From: Gammaproteobacteria bacterium UBA4475
Lineage (GTDB): Bacteria > Pseudomonadota > Gammaproteobacteria > Pseudomonadales > Azotimanducaceae
DNA: 9,856 nt
Reading direction: 5' to 3'
NCBI GenBank assembly: GCA_002389265.1
Contig: DGOD01000383.1
Span: 1 to 9,856, forward strand
The position numbers were made by a program, and so were the translations under genes. Shown one piece after another: positions 1 to 8,161 of this stretch. The notes beneath the pieces were generated by a model. It worked only from the letters and a program-made list of their open reading frames with translations. It had not been told where the DNA came from and made no database searches. How positions within the stretch are numbered: the stretch's first letter is position 1; every line of letters begins with the position of its first letter.

Positions 1-1
1 T

Positions 2-2398
2 ATCTTCGGTGAGGGCGAGACAGCCGGTGATGGCGAGACAGAATTCGGTGAGGACGAGACAGAAAAGGTTGTAGCAAACAGTTTCGTTGCCGCTGCAGCC
101 GGCCCGGTGATGGCGAGCCCTGTTATTGACAGGCGAGCAGATGACAAGCGAGCAGATGATGGGCGAGCAGAAGTATCTGTGCCCGTTCTTGTGGTTGCCC
201 GTGATCTAGCTCTGCTTAAGCTTCAGCTTGATGGTTTGCACGTCTCAGTCACCGAGGAGTTCACGGTGCTGAATATGGTAGTCGTGAGCTTGAATCAGCG
301 CCAGATCCAGGCGTTAAAAAGTAATGCTAATGTCCTGAGTATCTCTGCTAATAGAGATCTTCGAACCGCTGCTTTGATCTACTCTGCCAAGGGCGCGCCG
401 ACCCTGGATGTGACTGGCCGTCAGGTCAGTTGGGAGATACTAAACCTCGGAAAACGCAAGCTCAATTTGGCGCAATTGACGCTCTCCTGGCCCGAAGCCA
501 ACGGTGCCTTGGTGAAAATATTGTTGGACGGTAAGTCCATTGCTATTGATGAGTTGATGGAAGGGGCTGCTATTGAGGCGACCGGTCGCCTAAAGCCCAA
601 ACAGACCGCAGTGCTGACGTTGGTGTTCTCTGCGCCCGCAGTTGATTTGCCTGACGATTATGCGATTGCTCTCGAATTTGACGAGGGGCTGATGATCGAA
701 TATGCGAGTCAATCGAGCCTGCCCATGCAAGGGCGCCGACGCGATACCTTCTTCCCATCGCTAGTAGATGCCGATCTGCTTCACGTTCAAGGTATTACGG
801 GCAAAGGTGTGGGCGTCGCCATTATCGACACGGGAAGTTGGGCGAATAAATCCTTAAGCCGGAATACAGTCGGCAAGCCTAGAATTAGTGCTTACTATGA
901 TGCCATTGAGAATGCGACAACGCTGCCGATGACGGACGAGAATGGCCACGGTAGCCACATCGCTAGCGTCCTGGCGAGTTCGCGCAAGACGCGAGATCTG
1001 GCGGGTAACAAGCCGGGCAGTTATCACGGCATCGCTCCTGATGCAGACCTGGTCATTGTCCGCGCCTTCGACACGCAGGGTCGAGGTGACTACTTGCAGG
1101 TGATTCGAGCCATCGCCTATGTCATTGCTCATCAACAGGAGTTCAATATTCGAGTGCTGAACCTGTCGTTTAGTGGCACGCCCATGTCCCACTATTGGCA
1201 AGATCCTTTGAATTTGGCGGTGATGGCAGCCTGGCGCGCAGGAATCGTGGTTTTGGTGTCAGCCGGTAACAATGGTCCTGAACCCATGACCATTGGTGTG
1301 CCGGGCAATGTCCCCTATGTGGTCACCGTTGGCGCCATGACGGACCACTATACGCCGGACGATCTGAGCGATGACTATCTGGCAACCTTTTCCGCGGCCG
1401 GGCCAACGTTGGAAGGGTTCGTCAAGCCAGAAATTATTGCACCCGGTGGCCATATGATGGGCCAAATGTCTCTGAAAAGTGTTATTGCTAACGAGCACCC
1501 TGAGTTTCACGACGGCTATTCTTACTTTCTGATGTCAGGTACGTCGCAGGCCTCGGCAGTAGCCAGCGGTGTGGCGGCGTTGATGTTACAAGTACATCCT
1601 GAATTGAGCCCAGATGATGTTAAATGTCGGTTGATGGCGTCAGCCCAGGCGGCGACCAATGCAGCGGGTGGGCTGGCCTATAGTCTGTTTCAGCAGGGGG
1701 CAGGTTTGATCAACGCCTGGAGTGCGGTGTACAGCGCTGCCTCTGGGTGTGTCAATTTAGGGTTAGATATTGACCAGGATCTGCAGGGACTAGCCCATTT
1801 TGGTGGGCCCGCTAATGTCGATGCCGATGGCAATTTTTATATGACCACCGCGGACGGCTATATTTGGAACATGGGTGTCACGCCTAGAACGGATGGCTAC
1901 ATCTGGAATATGGGCTATATCTGGAATATGAGCGCGCTGGAGCAGAATGGTTATATCTGGAATATGAGTGATTTCGAGGCGAATGGTTATATCTGGAATA
2001 TGGCCAGCCTCGAGGAAGATGGTTATATCTGGAACATGCTAGATGCTGAAAATAGCGGTTATTTCTGGAATATGGATGGTGCCCAGGACGCCGGCTATAT
2101 CTGGAATATGCGAGACGCTGAAAATAGCGGTTATATCTGGAATATGCGAGACGCTGAAAATAGCGGCTATATCTGGAATATGCGAGACGCTGAAAATAGC
2201 GGTTATATCTGGAATATGCGAGACACTGGAAATAGTGGTTATATTTGGAATATGGCTGCTGCCCAGAACGCCGGCTATATCTGGAATATGCTAAACGCGG
2301 AAAATAGCGGTTATATCTGGAACATGACGGTGCTAGAAAATAGCGGTGTCGTGAAGCCTGCTTTGGTGAGTATCGACAAGTGGGTTGAGCAAGAGTGA
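2..2398 (+). CDS. Subtilisin-family (S8) serine protease with C-terminal GYIWNM repeat array, 5' partial
   Basis: Predicted exported endopeptidase. The frame is open from base 2 with no stop, so the gene probably begins left of the window. The first in-window starts (GTG 107, ATG 110) are followed by no signal peptide and have no clear ribosome site. In order: an acidic Gly/Glu/Thr tract (8-61), RADD-type repeats (134-172), an I9-like prodomain (about 175-365), a beta-rich inserted region (about 400-700), the S8 catalytic domain (about 765-1740), a short linker, and 14 GYIWNM motifs (1856-2344). The active site appears complete: Asp in IIDTG (codon 827), His in NGHGSH (947), oxyanion Asn in SAGNNG (1268), Ser in SGTSQA (1544). 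The tail after the repeats is short and shows no sorting signal I recognise. The stop overlaps the next gene's start. The protease call is firm; substrate, location and repeat function are not known. Confidence 0.9.
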   Translation: MFGEGETAGDGETEFGEDETEKVVANSFVAAAAGPVMASPVIDRRADDKRADDGRAEVSVPVLVVARDLALLKLQLDGLHVSVTEEFTVLNMVVVSLNQRQIQALKSNANVLSISANRDLRTAALIYSAKGAPTLDVTGRQVSWEILNLGKRKLNLAQLTLSWPEANGALVKILLDGKSIAIDELMEGAAIEATGRLKPKQTAVLTLVFSAPAVDLPDDYAIALEFDEGLMIEYASQSSLPMQGRRRDTFFPSLVDADLLHVQGITGKGVGVAIIDTGSWANKSLSRNTVGKPRISAYYDAIENATTLPMTDENGHGSHIASVLASSRKTRDLAGNKPGSYHGIAPDADLVIVRAFDTQGRGDYLQVIRAIAYVIAHQQEFNIRVLNLSFSGTPMSHYWQDPLNLAVMAAWRAGIVVLVSAGNNGPEPMTIGVPGNVPYVVTVGAMTDHYTPDDLSDDYLATFSAAGPTLEGFVKPEIIAPGGHMMGQMSLKSVIANEHPEFHDGYSYFLMSGTSQASAVASGVAALMLQVHPELSPDDVKCRLMASAQAATNAAGGLAYSLFQQGAGLINAWSAVYSAASGCVNLGLDIDQDLQGLAHFGGPANVDADGNFYMTTADGYIWNMGVTPRTDGYIWNMGYIWNMSALEQNGYIWNMSDFEANGYIWNMASLEEDGYIWNMLDAENSGYFWNMDGAQDAGYIWNMRDAENSGYIWNMRDAENSGYIWNMRDAENSGYIWNMRDTGNSGYIWNMAAAQNAGYIWNMLNAENSGYIWNMTVLENSGVVKPALVSIDKWVEQE
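8..61 (+). repeat. Acidic Gly-Glu-Thr coding repeats at the left edge
   Basis: In the protease frame the first bases encode three related acidic blocks, GEGET, GDGET and GEDET, separated by one or two residues. The DNA shows the same pattern as recurring GGTGAxGxCGAGACA-like blocks. This is probably a flexible low-complexity linker near the protein's N-terminus. The array may extend left of the window. Confidence 0.6.
134..172 (+). repeat. 15-bp in-frame tandem repeat (RADDK/RADDG/RAE)
   Basis: The unit CGAGCAGATGAxxxG occurs twice, with a third partial copy, at a 15-bp period. It encodes RADDK, RADDG and RAE within the N-terminal low-complexity part of the protease. Because the period is a multiple of three, changes in copy number keep the frame. 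Confidence 0.7.
1856..2344 (+). repeat. In-frame tandem array of 14 GYIWNM motifs (36-bp period)
   Basis: Fourteen copies of the hexapeptide GYIWNM lie at the C-terminus of the protease; copy 7 (2057) is GYFWNM. From copy 3 (1913) onward the period is exactly 12 residues (36 bp). Copies 1 to 2 are 13 residues apart and copies 2 and 3 directly abut. The six residues between motifs vary but are often acidic or Asn-rich, such as RDAENS, LDAENS and AAAQNA. The hexamer is kept although its codons vary (GGT/GGC, ATT/ATC, AAC/AAT), which points to selection on the protein. Copies 8 and 10 are identical over 36 bases and copy 9 differs at one base, so that part expanded recently. I cannot assign it to a known repeat family. 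Confidence 0.95.
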
Positions 2399-5300
2399 CT
2401 GAAGGCTATTGCGACCCGGCCGCGAAGCGTCTTTTCTCACCACGGTTAGCGCATTCCTCAAGCCGTCAGCGTCAGATGTGCTATGCACTGTTGTTGACGT
2501 TGCTAGTGTTTTGTGGGAATCCGATTGTCGCGGCGGAGCACACGCGACTGGCCGACCATCGAAATTTAATTTTTGATCGACTGGGAACCCAGGCGGGTCT
2601 GTCGCAAGCCGCGGTCAGCGCTATTGCGCAGGATCAAGATGGCTTTATTTGGGTGGGTAGTCAAGAGGGCCTGAATCGGTTTGATGGCTATCATTTTGAG
2701 ACCTATTACCATCAGCCTGCTGATCCAGCATCCCTGTCTCATGATTCTATCTGGGACATACTAAGCGACACGCAAGGCAATCTTTGGATAGGTACTGACG
2801 CTGGACTCAATCGCTATAACGAAACAAGCAATGAGTTTGAGTCCGTTGCTTTAGACCCGCCTTTAGGGACTGAATCCGGTGAGGACCGCGGTGCCATACA
2901 TGTACTGTTCGAGGACTCAGCGGGCCGCATCTGGATCGGTACCAGTACTGGGTTGGTCAGCATGGGTACTGAACGTCAGATGGTACATTACCATCATGAT
3001 CCGCTAGACCCGAAGAGTCTCAGCGCGGGCAGTGTTAGGGCTATTTTTGAGGACTCGTTCGGGAAAATCTGGGTGGGCACCGAGCTCGGTGGTCTAAATC
3101 GCTTTGATGAAGTGAAGCAAAACTTCGCCCATTATCGTTCTGACCCAGACGATCCAGCCAGCATTAGTGACAACTATATTCGAGCTATTATTGAGGTGGA
3201 ACCGGGGCTGCTCTGGCTAGCTACCTTTAACGGCGGTGTGTCGATATTTGATACGCAGACAGGCACAGCAGAACGACTCCCAATCTCTGAGTTCAAGCGA
3301 GCTCGGTCGCTACTCAAAGACCAGGATGGAGATGTCTGGGTGGGTACTGACAGTGGTCTGCATCTGTGGAACAAAAAACTTCGCCGGTTTGGTCGTTATG
3401 TTACTGACCCGACAGATATGCATAGCATCAGCGATAACACGGTCTTCGAGTTGTTTCAGGATCGCGGTGGTGTGATCTGGGTCGGAACCTTTAACGGTAT
3501 CAGTAAGTGGAACGCACGCACGGAAACTTTCCCACATTTTCTCAAGAGTGCCAGCCGGGATATTGATTTGTCGAGTAATGCCATAACCTCATTCGCTGAG
3601 TCGCCACAGGGGGATATCTGGATTGGTACATTTGAGGGCTTGAATAAATGGGACAAACAAACTCAGCAGTTTATGAATTTTTCTCATCTTCCGCTTGGCT
3701 TAGGCAATCAACTCGTCATGTCGTTGAAGTTTTATGAAGATGTCTTGTGGGTGGGTACTATGGCAGGTGGTGTCACGTTGATCAAAGATCATGTGGTCGT
3801 TGGTACCTATGCCCATGACCCCGAGGATTTGTCGTCTATCAGCGCTGATGCGATCAGCCAAATCTATGTGGATAGCCAAGAACAGTTGTGGTTGACCACC
3901 TACGGCGGGGGCGTCAATAGATATCTTGGGGCTGGAAAATTTCGACGCTATCCCGGTGCTGATCGTGATCCGAGTATGGCCTTTGACTCGAGAGCGTTGG
4001 GTATCATTGAGGGGCCTGGCGGGGTCATGTGGATCGCAACCGACGGCGGCGGTGTCATGTTGCTTGATCCGGATAGCGGTAACGTCCAGAGTTTAACCCA
4101 TCAGCCTGACGACCCGGGCAGTCTGACGAGTAACAACGTTATCTCCTTACTCGCCGTGGATGGTTCAATCATGGTGGGTACTCGAGACCGGGGCATGAAT
4201 CTGTATCACGTAGAGACAGGCAAGTTCAGTGGTTATACCAAGGCAGAAGGCCTTTCTAGCGATGCAGTCTATGGCATGCTCGCAGACCAACAAGGTAAAA
4301 TTTGGATCAGTGGCGGCAAAGGTCTCAGCGTCTTAGACCCAAGGACGGGCGAATTTACAGTATACGACGCCCATCACGGATTACAGAGCGATGACTTCAA
4401 CAGTGGCGCCTATCTGCAGCTCGAAGATGGCAGTTTTTTGTTTGGTGGGAGTCATGGCTTCAATGCTTTTGACCCGGCCCGCATCAGCGGTAATGCCTAT
4501 GTGCCGCCAGTACGAATCACCCAATTTTCTAAATTCAATGTGGCGCAGAGATTCAGTCAGCCCATCACCCACATGACAGAAATCGAATTGGCCTACAACG
4601 ACTCGGTGATTGGCTTCGAATTCCGCGCGATGGATTTTACTGCGCCGTCGAAGAATCAGTTCAGCTATATGTTGGCAGGTTTTGATCAAGCTTGGGTGAA
4701 CGTTAAAGGCATGCGGCAGGTCACCTATACCAACTTGGATGCCGGAGAATACATCTTCAAGGTCAAGGGTTCGAACAATGACGGCGTCTGGAACCCTACG
4801 CCGACCCTACTGAAATTAACTGTTTTGCCGCCTATATGGGCGACATGGTGGGCCTATGGGGTCTATCTAGTCCTTGCGCTGGGGGTGCTTTACCAATTAC
4901 AAGTTGCCAATGCGCGACGCTTGCGGCGAGAGGCCGAGTTACGCTACAGCGCACGTCTGCAGTTGTATATTGAGTCACTTGATCTGGCCAGTGACTGTGT
5001 TTTGATCGCTGATGCCGATAAAAAGTTAATGTATGCCAACCATGCGACGGCTCGAATACTGGGTGTCACGCCTGAAGAGGCCGTGGGCAGGTCGATTTTG
5101 AAGTTGCTCTTTACGGATCCTGACGATGTACGCAAGTCTACTGAGGGTTTGTGCTCTGACGGGCGCTGGCACGGCGAGGTCAACTCGAGAAGCGGATTGC
5201 TGGTTGTGACCACCGATGTAACGATGGCAGCGGTGCGTGATGCGCGGGACAATGTGACGGCCTATGTGTGCATTGCCCGTGACGTCACGCAGAGAAAGCG

Positions 5301-6048
5301 CACTGAGTCGGAACTTGCCGATTATCGACGTAATCTGGAAGTTTTGGTTGCTGATAGAACTCAAGCACTCGAGCATGAAATCGCTGAAACCATGTTAGTG
5401 CAGCGAGAATTAGCAAACTCCTTAAGAGAAAAGGAGCTGCTGCTTAAAGAGCTGCACCATCGAGTTAAAAATAATATGCAGGTCATCTCCAGTCTTTTGA
5501 GTATTCAGGCTGAGACGACGGGTAATGAACAGCTTGCTGAATTGCTTGGCGAAAGCCAGCAGCGCATTAAGTCTATGGCGTTGATTCACGAGAATCTTTA
5601 TCAGTCTAAGGATTTGCTTGAAATTGATTTCGACGACTACATAACAATGCTTGCCGGCAGTCTACGCCACCTCTATGAGGTTCCGGGTGTTGCTGTGAGT
5701 CTCGATATTCACGTGACTAACGTCTCGTTAGATATTGATTCAGCGGTCCCCTGTGGCTTGATTATTAATGAGTTGATCTCCAATTCGCTGAAGCATGGAT
5801 TTGTCGGGCGACAAGGTAAAGGCACTATATTCGTTGAATTTTCGCAAGTCGAAGGCCGAAATGTGTTGCACATTCGTGATGACGGTATTGGTCTGCCTGC
5901 CGGATTTGATGTTCACGCTGCGTTGACCATGGGCATGGAGATTGTATCAATTTTGACTCAGCAGCTTGACGGGGAGATTACTTTTGAGAGTAATGGGGGT
6001 GCCAGATTTGAGGTTTCATTTCCACAGAAGGTGAAACTTGATGTCTAA
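2395..6048 (+). CDS. Membrane sensor histidine kinase: propeller (Reg_prop) - Y_Y_Y - TM - PAS - HisKA_2 - HATPase
   Basis: Predicted inner-membrane histidine kinase of 1217 residues. A charged N-terminus precedes a hydrophobic signal segment (about residues 28-46) ending near VAAEH. Residues about 50-700 contain 14 blade motifs of the type GxIWVGTxxGLxRFD, enough for two seven-bladed propellers, followed by a Y_Y_Y domain (about 705-812). One membrane segment (about 815-836) leads to a cytoplasmic PAS (about 858-968), a coiled coil and HisKA_2, with ELHHRVKNN containing the likely phosphoacceptor His1022. The HATPase has the N box INELISNSLKHG (from 1125) and DDGIG (1162-1166). The GTG start lies in a GTGA overlap with the protease stop, suggesting translational coupling. 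ATG 2476, just before the hydrophobic segment, is an alternative start. The propeller/Y_Y_Y exterior resembles Bacteroidetes hybrid two-component sensors, but here the receiver is a separate protein encoded by the next gene. Ligand unknown. Confidence 0.93.
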   Translation: MTEGYCDPAAKRLFSPRLAHSSSRQRQMCYALLLTLLVFCGNPIVAAEHTRLADHRNLIFDRLGTQAGLSQAAVSAIAQDQDGFIWVGSQEGLNRFDGYHFETYYHQPADPASLSHDSIWDILSDTQGNLWIGTDAGLNRYNETSNEFESVALDPPLGTESGEDRGAIHVLFEDSAGRIWIGTSTGLVSMGTERQMVHYHHDPLDPKSLSAGSVRAIFEDSFGKIWVGTELGGLNRFDEVKQNFAHYRSDPDDPASISDNYIRAIIEVEPGLLWLATFNGGVSIFDTQTGTAERLPISEFKRARSLLKDQDGDVWVGTDSGLHLWNKKLRRFGRYVTDPTDMHSISDNTVFELFQDRGGVIWVGTFNGISKWNARTETFPHFLKSASRDIDLSSNAITSFAESPQGDIWIGTFEGLNKWDKQTQQFMNFSHLPLGLGNQLVMSLKFYEDVLWVGTMAGGVTLIKDHVVVGTYAHDPEDLSSISADAISQIYVDSQEQLWLTTYGGGVNRYLGAGKFRRYPGADRDPSMAFDSRALGIIEGPGGVMWIATDGGGVMLLDPDSGNVQSLTHQPDDPGSLTSNNVISLLAVDGSIMVGTRDRGMNLYHVETGKFSGYTKAEGLSSDAVYGMLADQQGKIWISGGKGLSVLDPRTGEFTVYDAHHGLQSDDFNSGAYLQLEDGSFLFGGSHGFNAFDPARISGNAYVPPVRITQFSKFNVAQRFSQPITHMTEIELAYNDSVIGFEFRAMDFTAPSKNQFSYMLAGFDQAWVNVKGMRQVTYTNLDAGEYIFKVKGSNNDGVWNPTPTLLKLTVLPPIWATWWAYGVYLVLALGVLYQLQVANARRLRREAELRYSARLQLYIESLDLASDCVLIADADKKLMYANHATARILGVTPEEAVGRSILKLLFTDPDDVRKSTEGLCSDGRWHGEVNSRSGLLVVTTDVTMAAVRDARDNVTAYVCIARDVTQRKRTESELADYRRNLEVLVADRTQALEHEIAETMLVQRELANSLREKELLLKELHHRVKNNMQVISSLLSIQAETTGNEQLAELLGESQQRIKSMALIHENLYQSKDLLEIDFDDYITMLAGSLRHLYEVPGVAVSLDIHVTNVSLDIDSAVPCGLIINELISNSLKHGFVGRQGKGTIFVEFSQVEGRNVLHIRDDGIGLPAGFDVHAALTMGMEIVSILTQQLDGEITFESNGGARFEVSFPQKVKLDV
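6026..6033 (+). promoter_or_regulatory. Ribosome binding site of the response regulator gene
   Basis: AGAAGGTG lies about eight bases before ATG 6041, inside the end of the kinase gene. It favours ATG 6041 over the in-frame TTG at 6038 and allows initiation independent of, or coupled to, kinase translation. Confidence 0.65.
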
Positions 6049-8137
6049 GAAAACACTAGTTGTTGTCGAAGACGAAATCCTTGTGGCCAGAGATATAAAG
6101 GCGCGGTTAACTCGCATGGGCTACGAAGTGTTGGCCACAGCGTCGCGAGGTGAAGAAGCGGTGGAAAACGTATTGCGCTTGCGGCCTGACCTGGTATTGA
6201 TGGACATCAATATAAAGGGTGAGATGGACGGCGTCGACGCTGCGCTTAATATTCGCGCGCAGTACGATGTGCCCGTGATCTTTTGCACCGCCTACTCTAA
6301 TACGGAGACCCTCCAGCGTGCCCAAGTGGCTGGCCCTTATGGTTATGTGCTGAAGCCATTTGATAATCGCGAGATGGAAATTAATATAGAAATCGCGCTG
6401 TATAAGCATGCTGTGGAGAAAGATCTGGCCGATACTCGTCGCCATCTGGATGCGACCCTAGAGAATGTCAGTGATGGAGTTATTTCTGCTGATATGCAGG
6501 GCCGGATTTTGATGCTGAACCCCGTCGCCGAGGCGCTGACGGGTTGGAGTCAAGACGAAGCTCGGGCCAGTACCCTGACCGAAGTCTTACGATTACGTCC
6601 CTTCAGCCCCGAGGACGCTGAGTTAGATCTTGTCGAGTTGAGTCGCAGCTTATCTCCGGACCGACGCGGTCGCCAGCGAATTCGCAACAAACAAGGTGGT
6701 GTGCTACCCGTGGAAATCGCGGTCAGCATCAACCGCAGTCTAGATGCAGATCTCATGGTCATTACTTTTCGCGATATCAGCCAGCAGCTAGATTATGAGG
6801 AGGAAATTCGCCGCAGTGCGTTCTTTGATCCGCTGACAGGCTTGCCGAACCGCACCTTATTTATGGATCATCTGGAGATTGCTTTACGGCGCCGAAGTGG
6901 CAGCGATCAAACTTTGTTTGCCGTGATGTTTATCGGTCTAGATAATTTTAGCGCAATAACTTCAGGTCTGGGTCACGAGCAGGGTGATCAGGTGTTACGG
7001 GAGATCGGGCAGCGTATCGCCTCGACAGTAGGGACGAAGGATACGGTCTCGCGTTTCACGGGTGATAAGTTTGCCCTTCTACTCGACCCTGTTGATACGG
7101 CCGCGGAAGCGATAGAGGTGTGTCGTAATATTCAGGCGGCGATCCGTCCTCCGCTGAGCGTGCAGGGGACCACCATGGATCTGTCCGCCAGCATTGGCCT
7201 TGTGCTGCATCATGACGGCTATCACACGACCGCCGAAATCATTCGCGACGCGGACAATGCCATCCATCGAGCCAAGCTTGAAGGCGCCGGTTCTCAAGTT
7301 ATGTTTGATAGTCATATGTATGAGACGGCGCTGACTTTTCTTCAGCTCAAGAGCGGTATGGAGCAAGCGCTACTTGATGGGGCATTTGAGATTTATTATC
7401 AGCCGATTGTTGATGCCGTCACGGAGAAAATGGTCAGTATGGAGGCCCTGGTTCGATGGTGGCACCCAACTCGTGGCATAATTTCCCCCGCTGACTTTAT
7501 CCCAATCGCGGAAAAAACCGGTTTGATCGTGCTGTTGGGTGAGTTCGTGTTACGGGCAGTTTGTCAGCAGCTTCGCAGTTGGCAACTAGCGGGATGTCAG
7601 GGTTTCCAGGTTGCAGTCAATTTGTCGGCACGACAGTTTGACGGTCACTTGGTAGCACTTGTGCGAGATGTTGTCCGCGAAACTGGGATCTCTCCCTCAG
7701 CTCTTATTCTGGAAATTACCGAAGGCGTCGTTATGCAAGATATTGAGCGCACTATCGTGATACTCAAAGAGCTGCACGCCATGGGTATAGGGATCAGTAT
7801 TGATGACTTCGGTACGGGATATTCGTCACTTGCCTACCTGAATCGTCTTCCGCTCAATACCTTGAAAATAGATCAAAGCTTTATCCAGAACATTACCACG
7901 AGCGCTGATGGCCGCGAGATTACGCGAGCGATTATTGCGCTCGGACATAACTTGAATCTAAAAGTCTTGGCTGAAGGCGTTGAAACGAACGAGCAGCTAC
8001 AATGGCTAAAGTCCAGTGGTTGCGTTTATATTCAGGGTTACTACTACTGCCGGCCACTGCCGGCGGCTCAATTGTTGTCCGAGCTGCAACGCAAGAATCT
8101 GTTAGTCGGCCCAGCGGCACAAAAAATCACCCGCTGA
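6041..8137 (+). CDS. Response regulator with REC-PAS-GGDEF-EAL domains, probable c-di-GMP phosphodiesterase
   Basis: Cytoplasmic response regulator of 698 residues, the likely partner of the preceding kinase. REC (about 1-125) has Glu10/Asp11, phosphoacceptor Asp55, Thr83 and Lys105. The DINIKGxMDGVDAA stretch resembles receivers that partner HisKA_2 kinases. A PAS domain follows (about 130-255). The GGDEF domain (about 262-425) has TGDKF (340-344) in place of GGDEF and no RxxD inhibitory site, so cyclase activity is unlikely. The EAL domain (about 435-685) keeps EALVRW (468-473), AVNLSARQF, ILEITEG, DDFGTGYSS (588 on), LKIDQSF, LAEGVET and a terminal QGYYYCRPLP, as expected of an active phosphodiesterase that hydrolyses c-di-GMP to pGpG. 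The degenerate GGDEF may bind GTP as an allosteric domain, as in some GGDEF-EAL proteins. The gene overlaps the kinase by 8 bases. It has no DNA-binding domain, so its output is second-messenger control. Confidence 0.94.
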   Translation: MSKKTLVVVEDEILVARDIKARLTRMGYEVLATASRGEEAVENVLRLRPDLVLMDINIKGEMDGVDAALNIRAQYDVPVIFCTAYSNTETLQRAQVAGPYGYVLKPFDNREMEINIEIALYKHAVEKDLADTRRHLDATLENVSDGVISADMQGRILMLNPVAEALTGWSQDEARASTLTEVLRLRPFSPEDAELDLVELSRSLSPDRRGRQRIRNKQGGVLPVEIAVSINRSLDADLMVITFRDISQQLDYEEEIRRSAFFDPLTGLPNRTLFMDHLEIALRRRSGSDQTLFAVMFIGLDNFSAITSGLGHEQGDQVLREIGQRIASTVGTKDTVSRFTGDKFALLLDPVDTAAEAIEVCRNIQAAIRPPLSVQGTTMDLSASIGLVLHHDGYHTTAEIIRDADNAIHRAKLEGAGSQVMFDSHMYETALTFLQLKSGMEQALLDGAFEIYYQPIVDAVTEKMVSMEALVRWWHPTRGIISPADFIPIAEKTGLIVLLGEFVLRAVCQQLRSWQLAGCQGFQVAVNLSARQFDGHLVALVRDVVRETGISPSALILEITEGVVMQDIERTIVILKELHAMGIGISIDDFGTGYSSLAYLNRLPLNTLKIDQSFIQNITTSADGREITRAIIALGHNLNLKVLAEGVETNEQLQWLKSSGCVYIQGYYYCRPLPAAQLLSELQRKNLLVGPAAQKITR

Positions 8138-8138
8138 A

Positions 8139-8155
8139 GGCCGCTAACAACGGCC
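8139..8155. terminator. Weak hairpin in the convergent gap
   Basis: GGCCG (8139-8143) pairs with CGGCC (8151-8155) around a seven-base loop, between the response regulator stop and the stop of the opposing dehydrogenase gene. No T-run directly follows on either strand; the nearest for the minus strand is the A-run near 8121. It could be a poor bidirectional terminator or chance. Confidence 0.3.
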
Positions 8156-8161
8156 AAGGGA

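Noticed and set aside
2043..2294. Second plus-strand open frame across the repeat array
   Set aside because: It exists only because the 36-bp repeat lacks stops in that frame; it has no ribosome site and is fully inside the protease gene.
1856..2344. 36-bp direct repeats resembling a CRISPR array
   Set aside because: The repeats are contiguous with no unique spacers, stay in frame with the protease, and conserve a protein motif through synonymous changes.
1856..2344. RiPP precursor with repeated GYIWNM cores
   Set aside because: No modification enzyme or peptide transporter is visible in the window and the repeats are fused to an intact protease. The peptide-release idea is kept only as a hypothesis.
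1856..4480. GYIWNM repeats as extra propeller blades, matching the 14 blades of the kinase
   Set aside because: A propeller blade needs about 40-50 residues and these units are 12. The shared Gly-x-Ile-Trp pattern and equal counts look coincidental.
4381..5376. Minus-strand open frames opposite the kinase gene
   Set aside because: They are antisense shadows of a gene with clear domains and lack ribosome sites or recognisable protein features.
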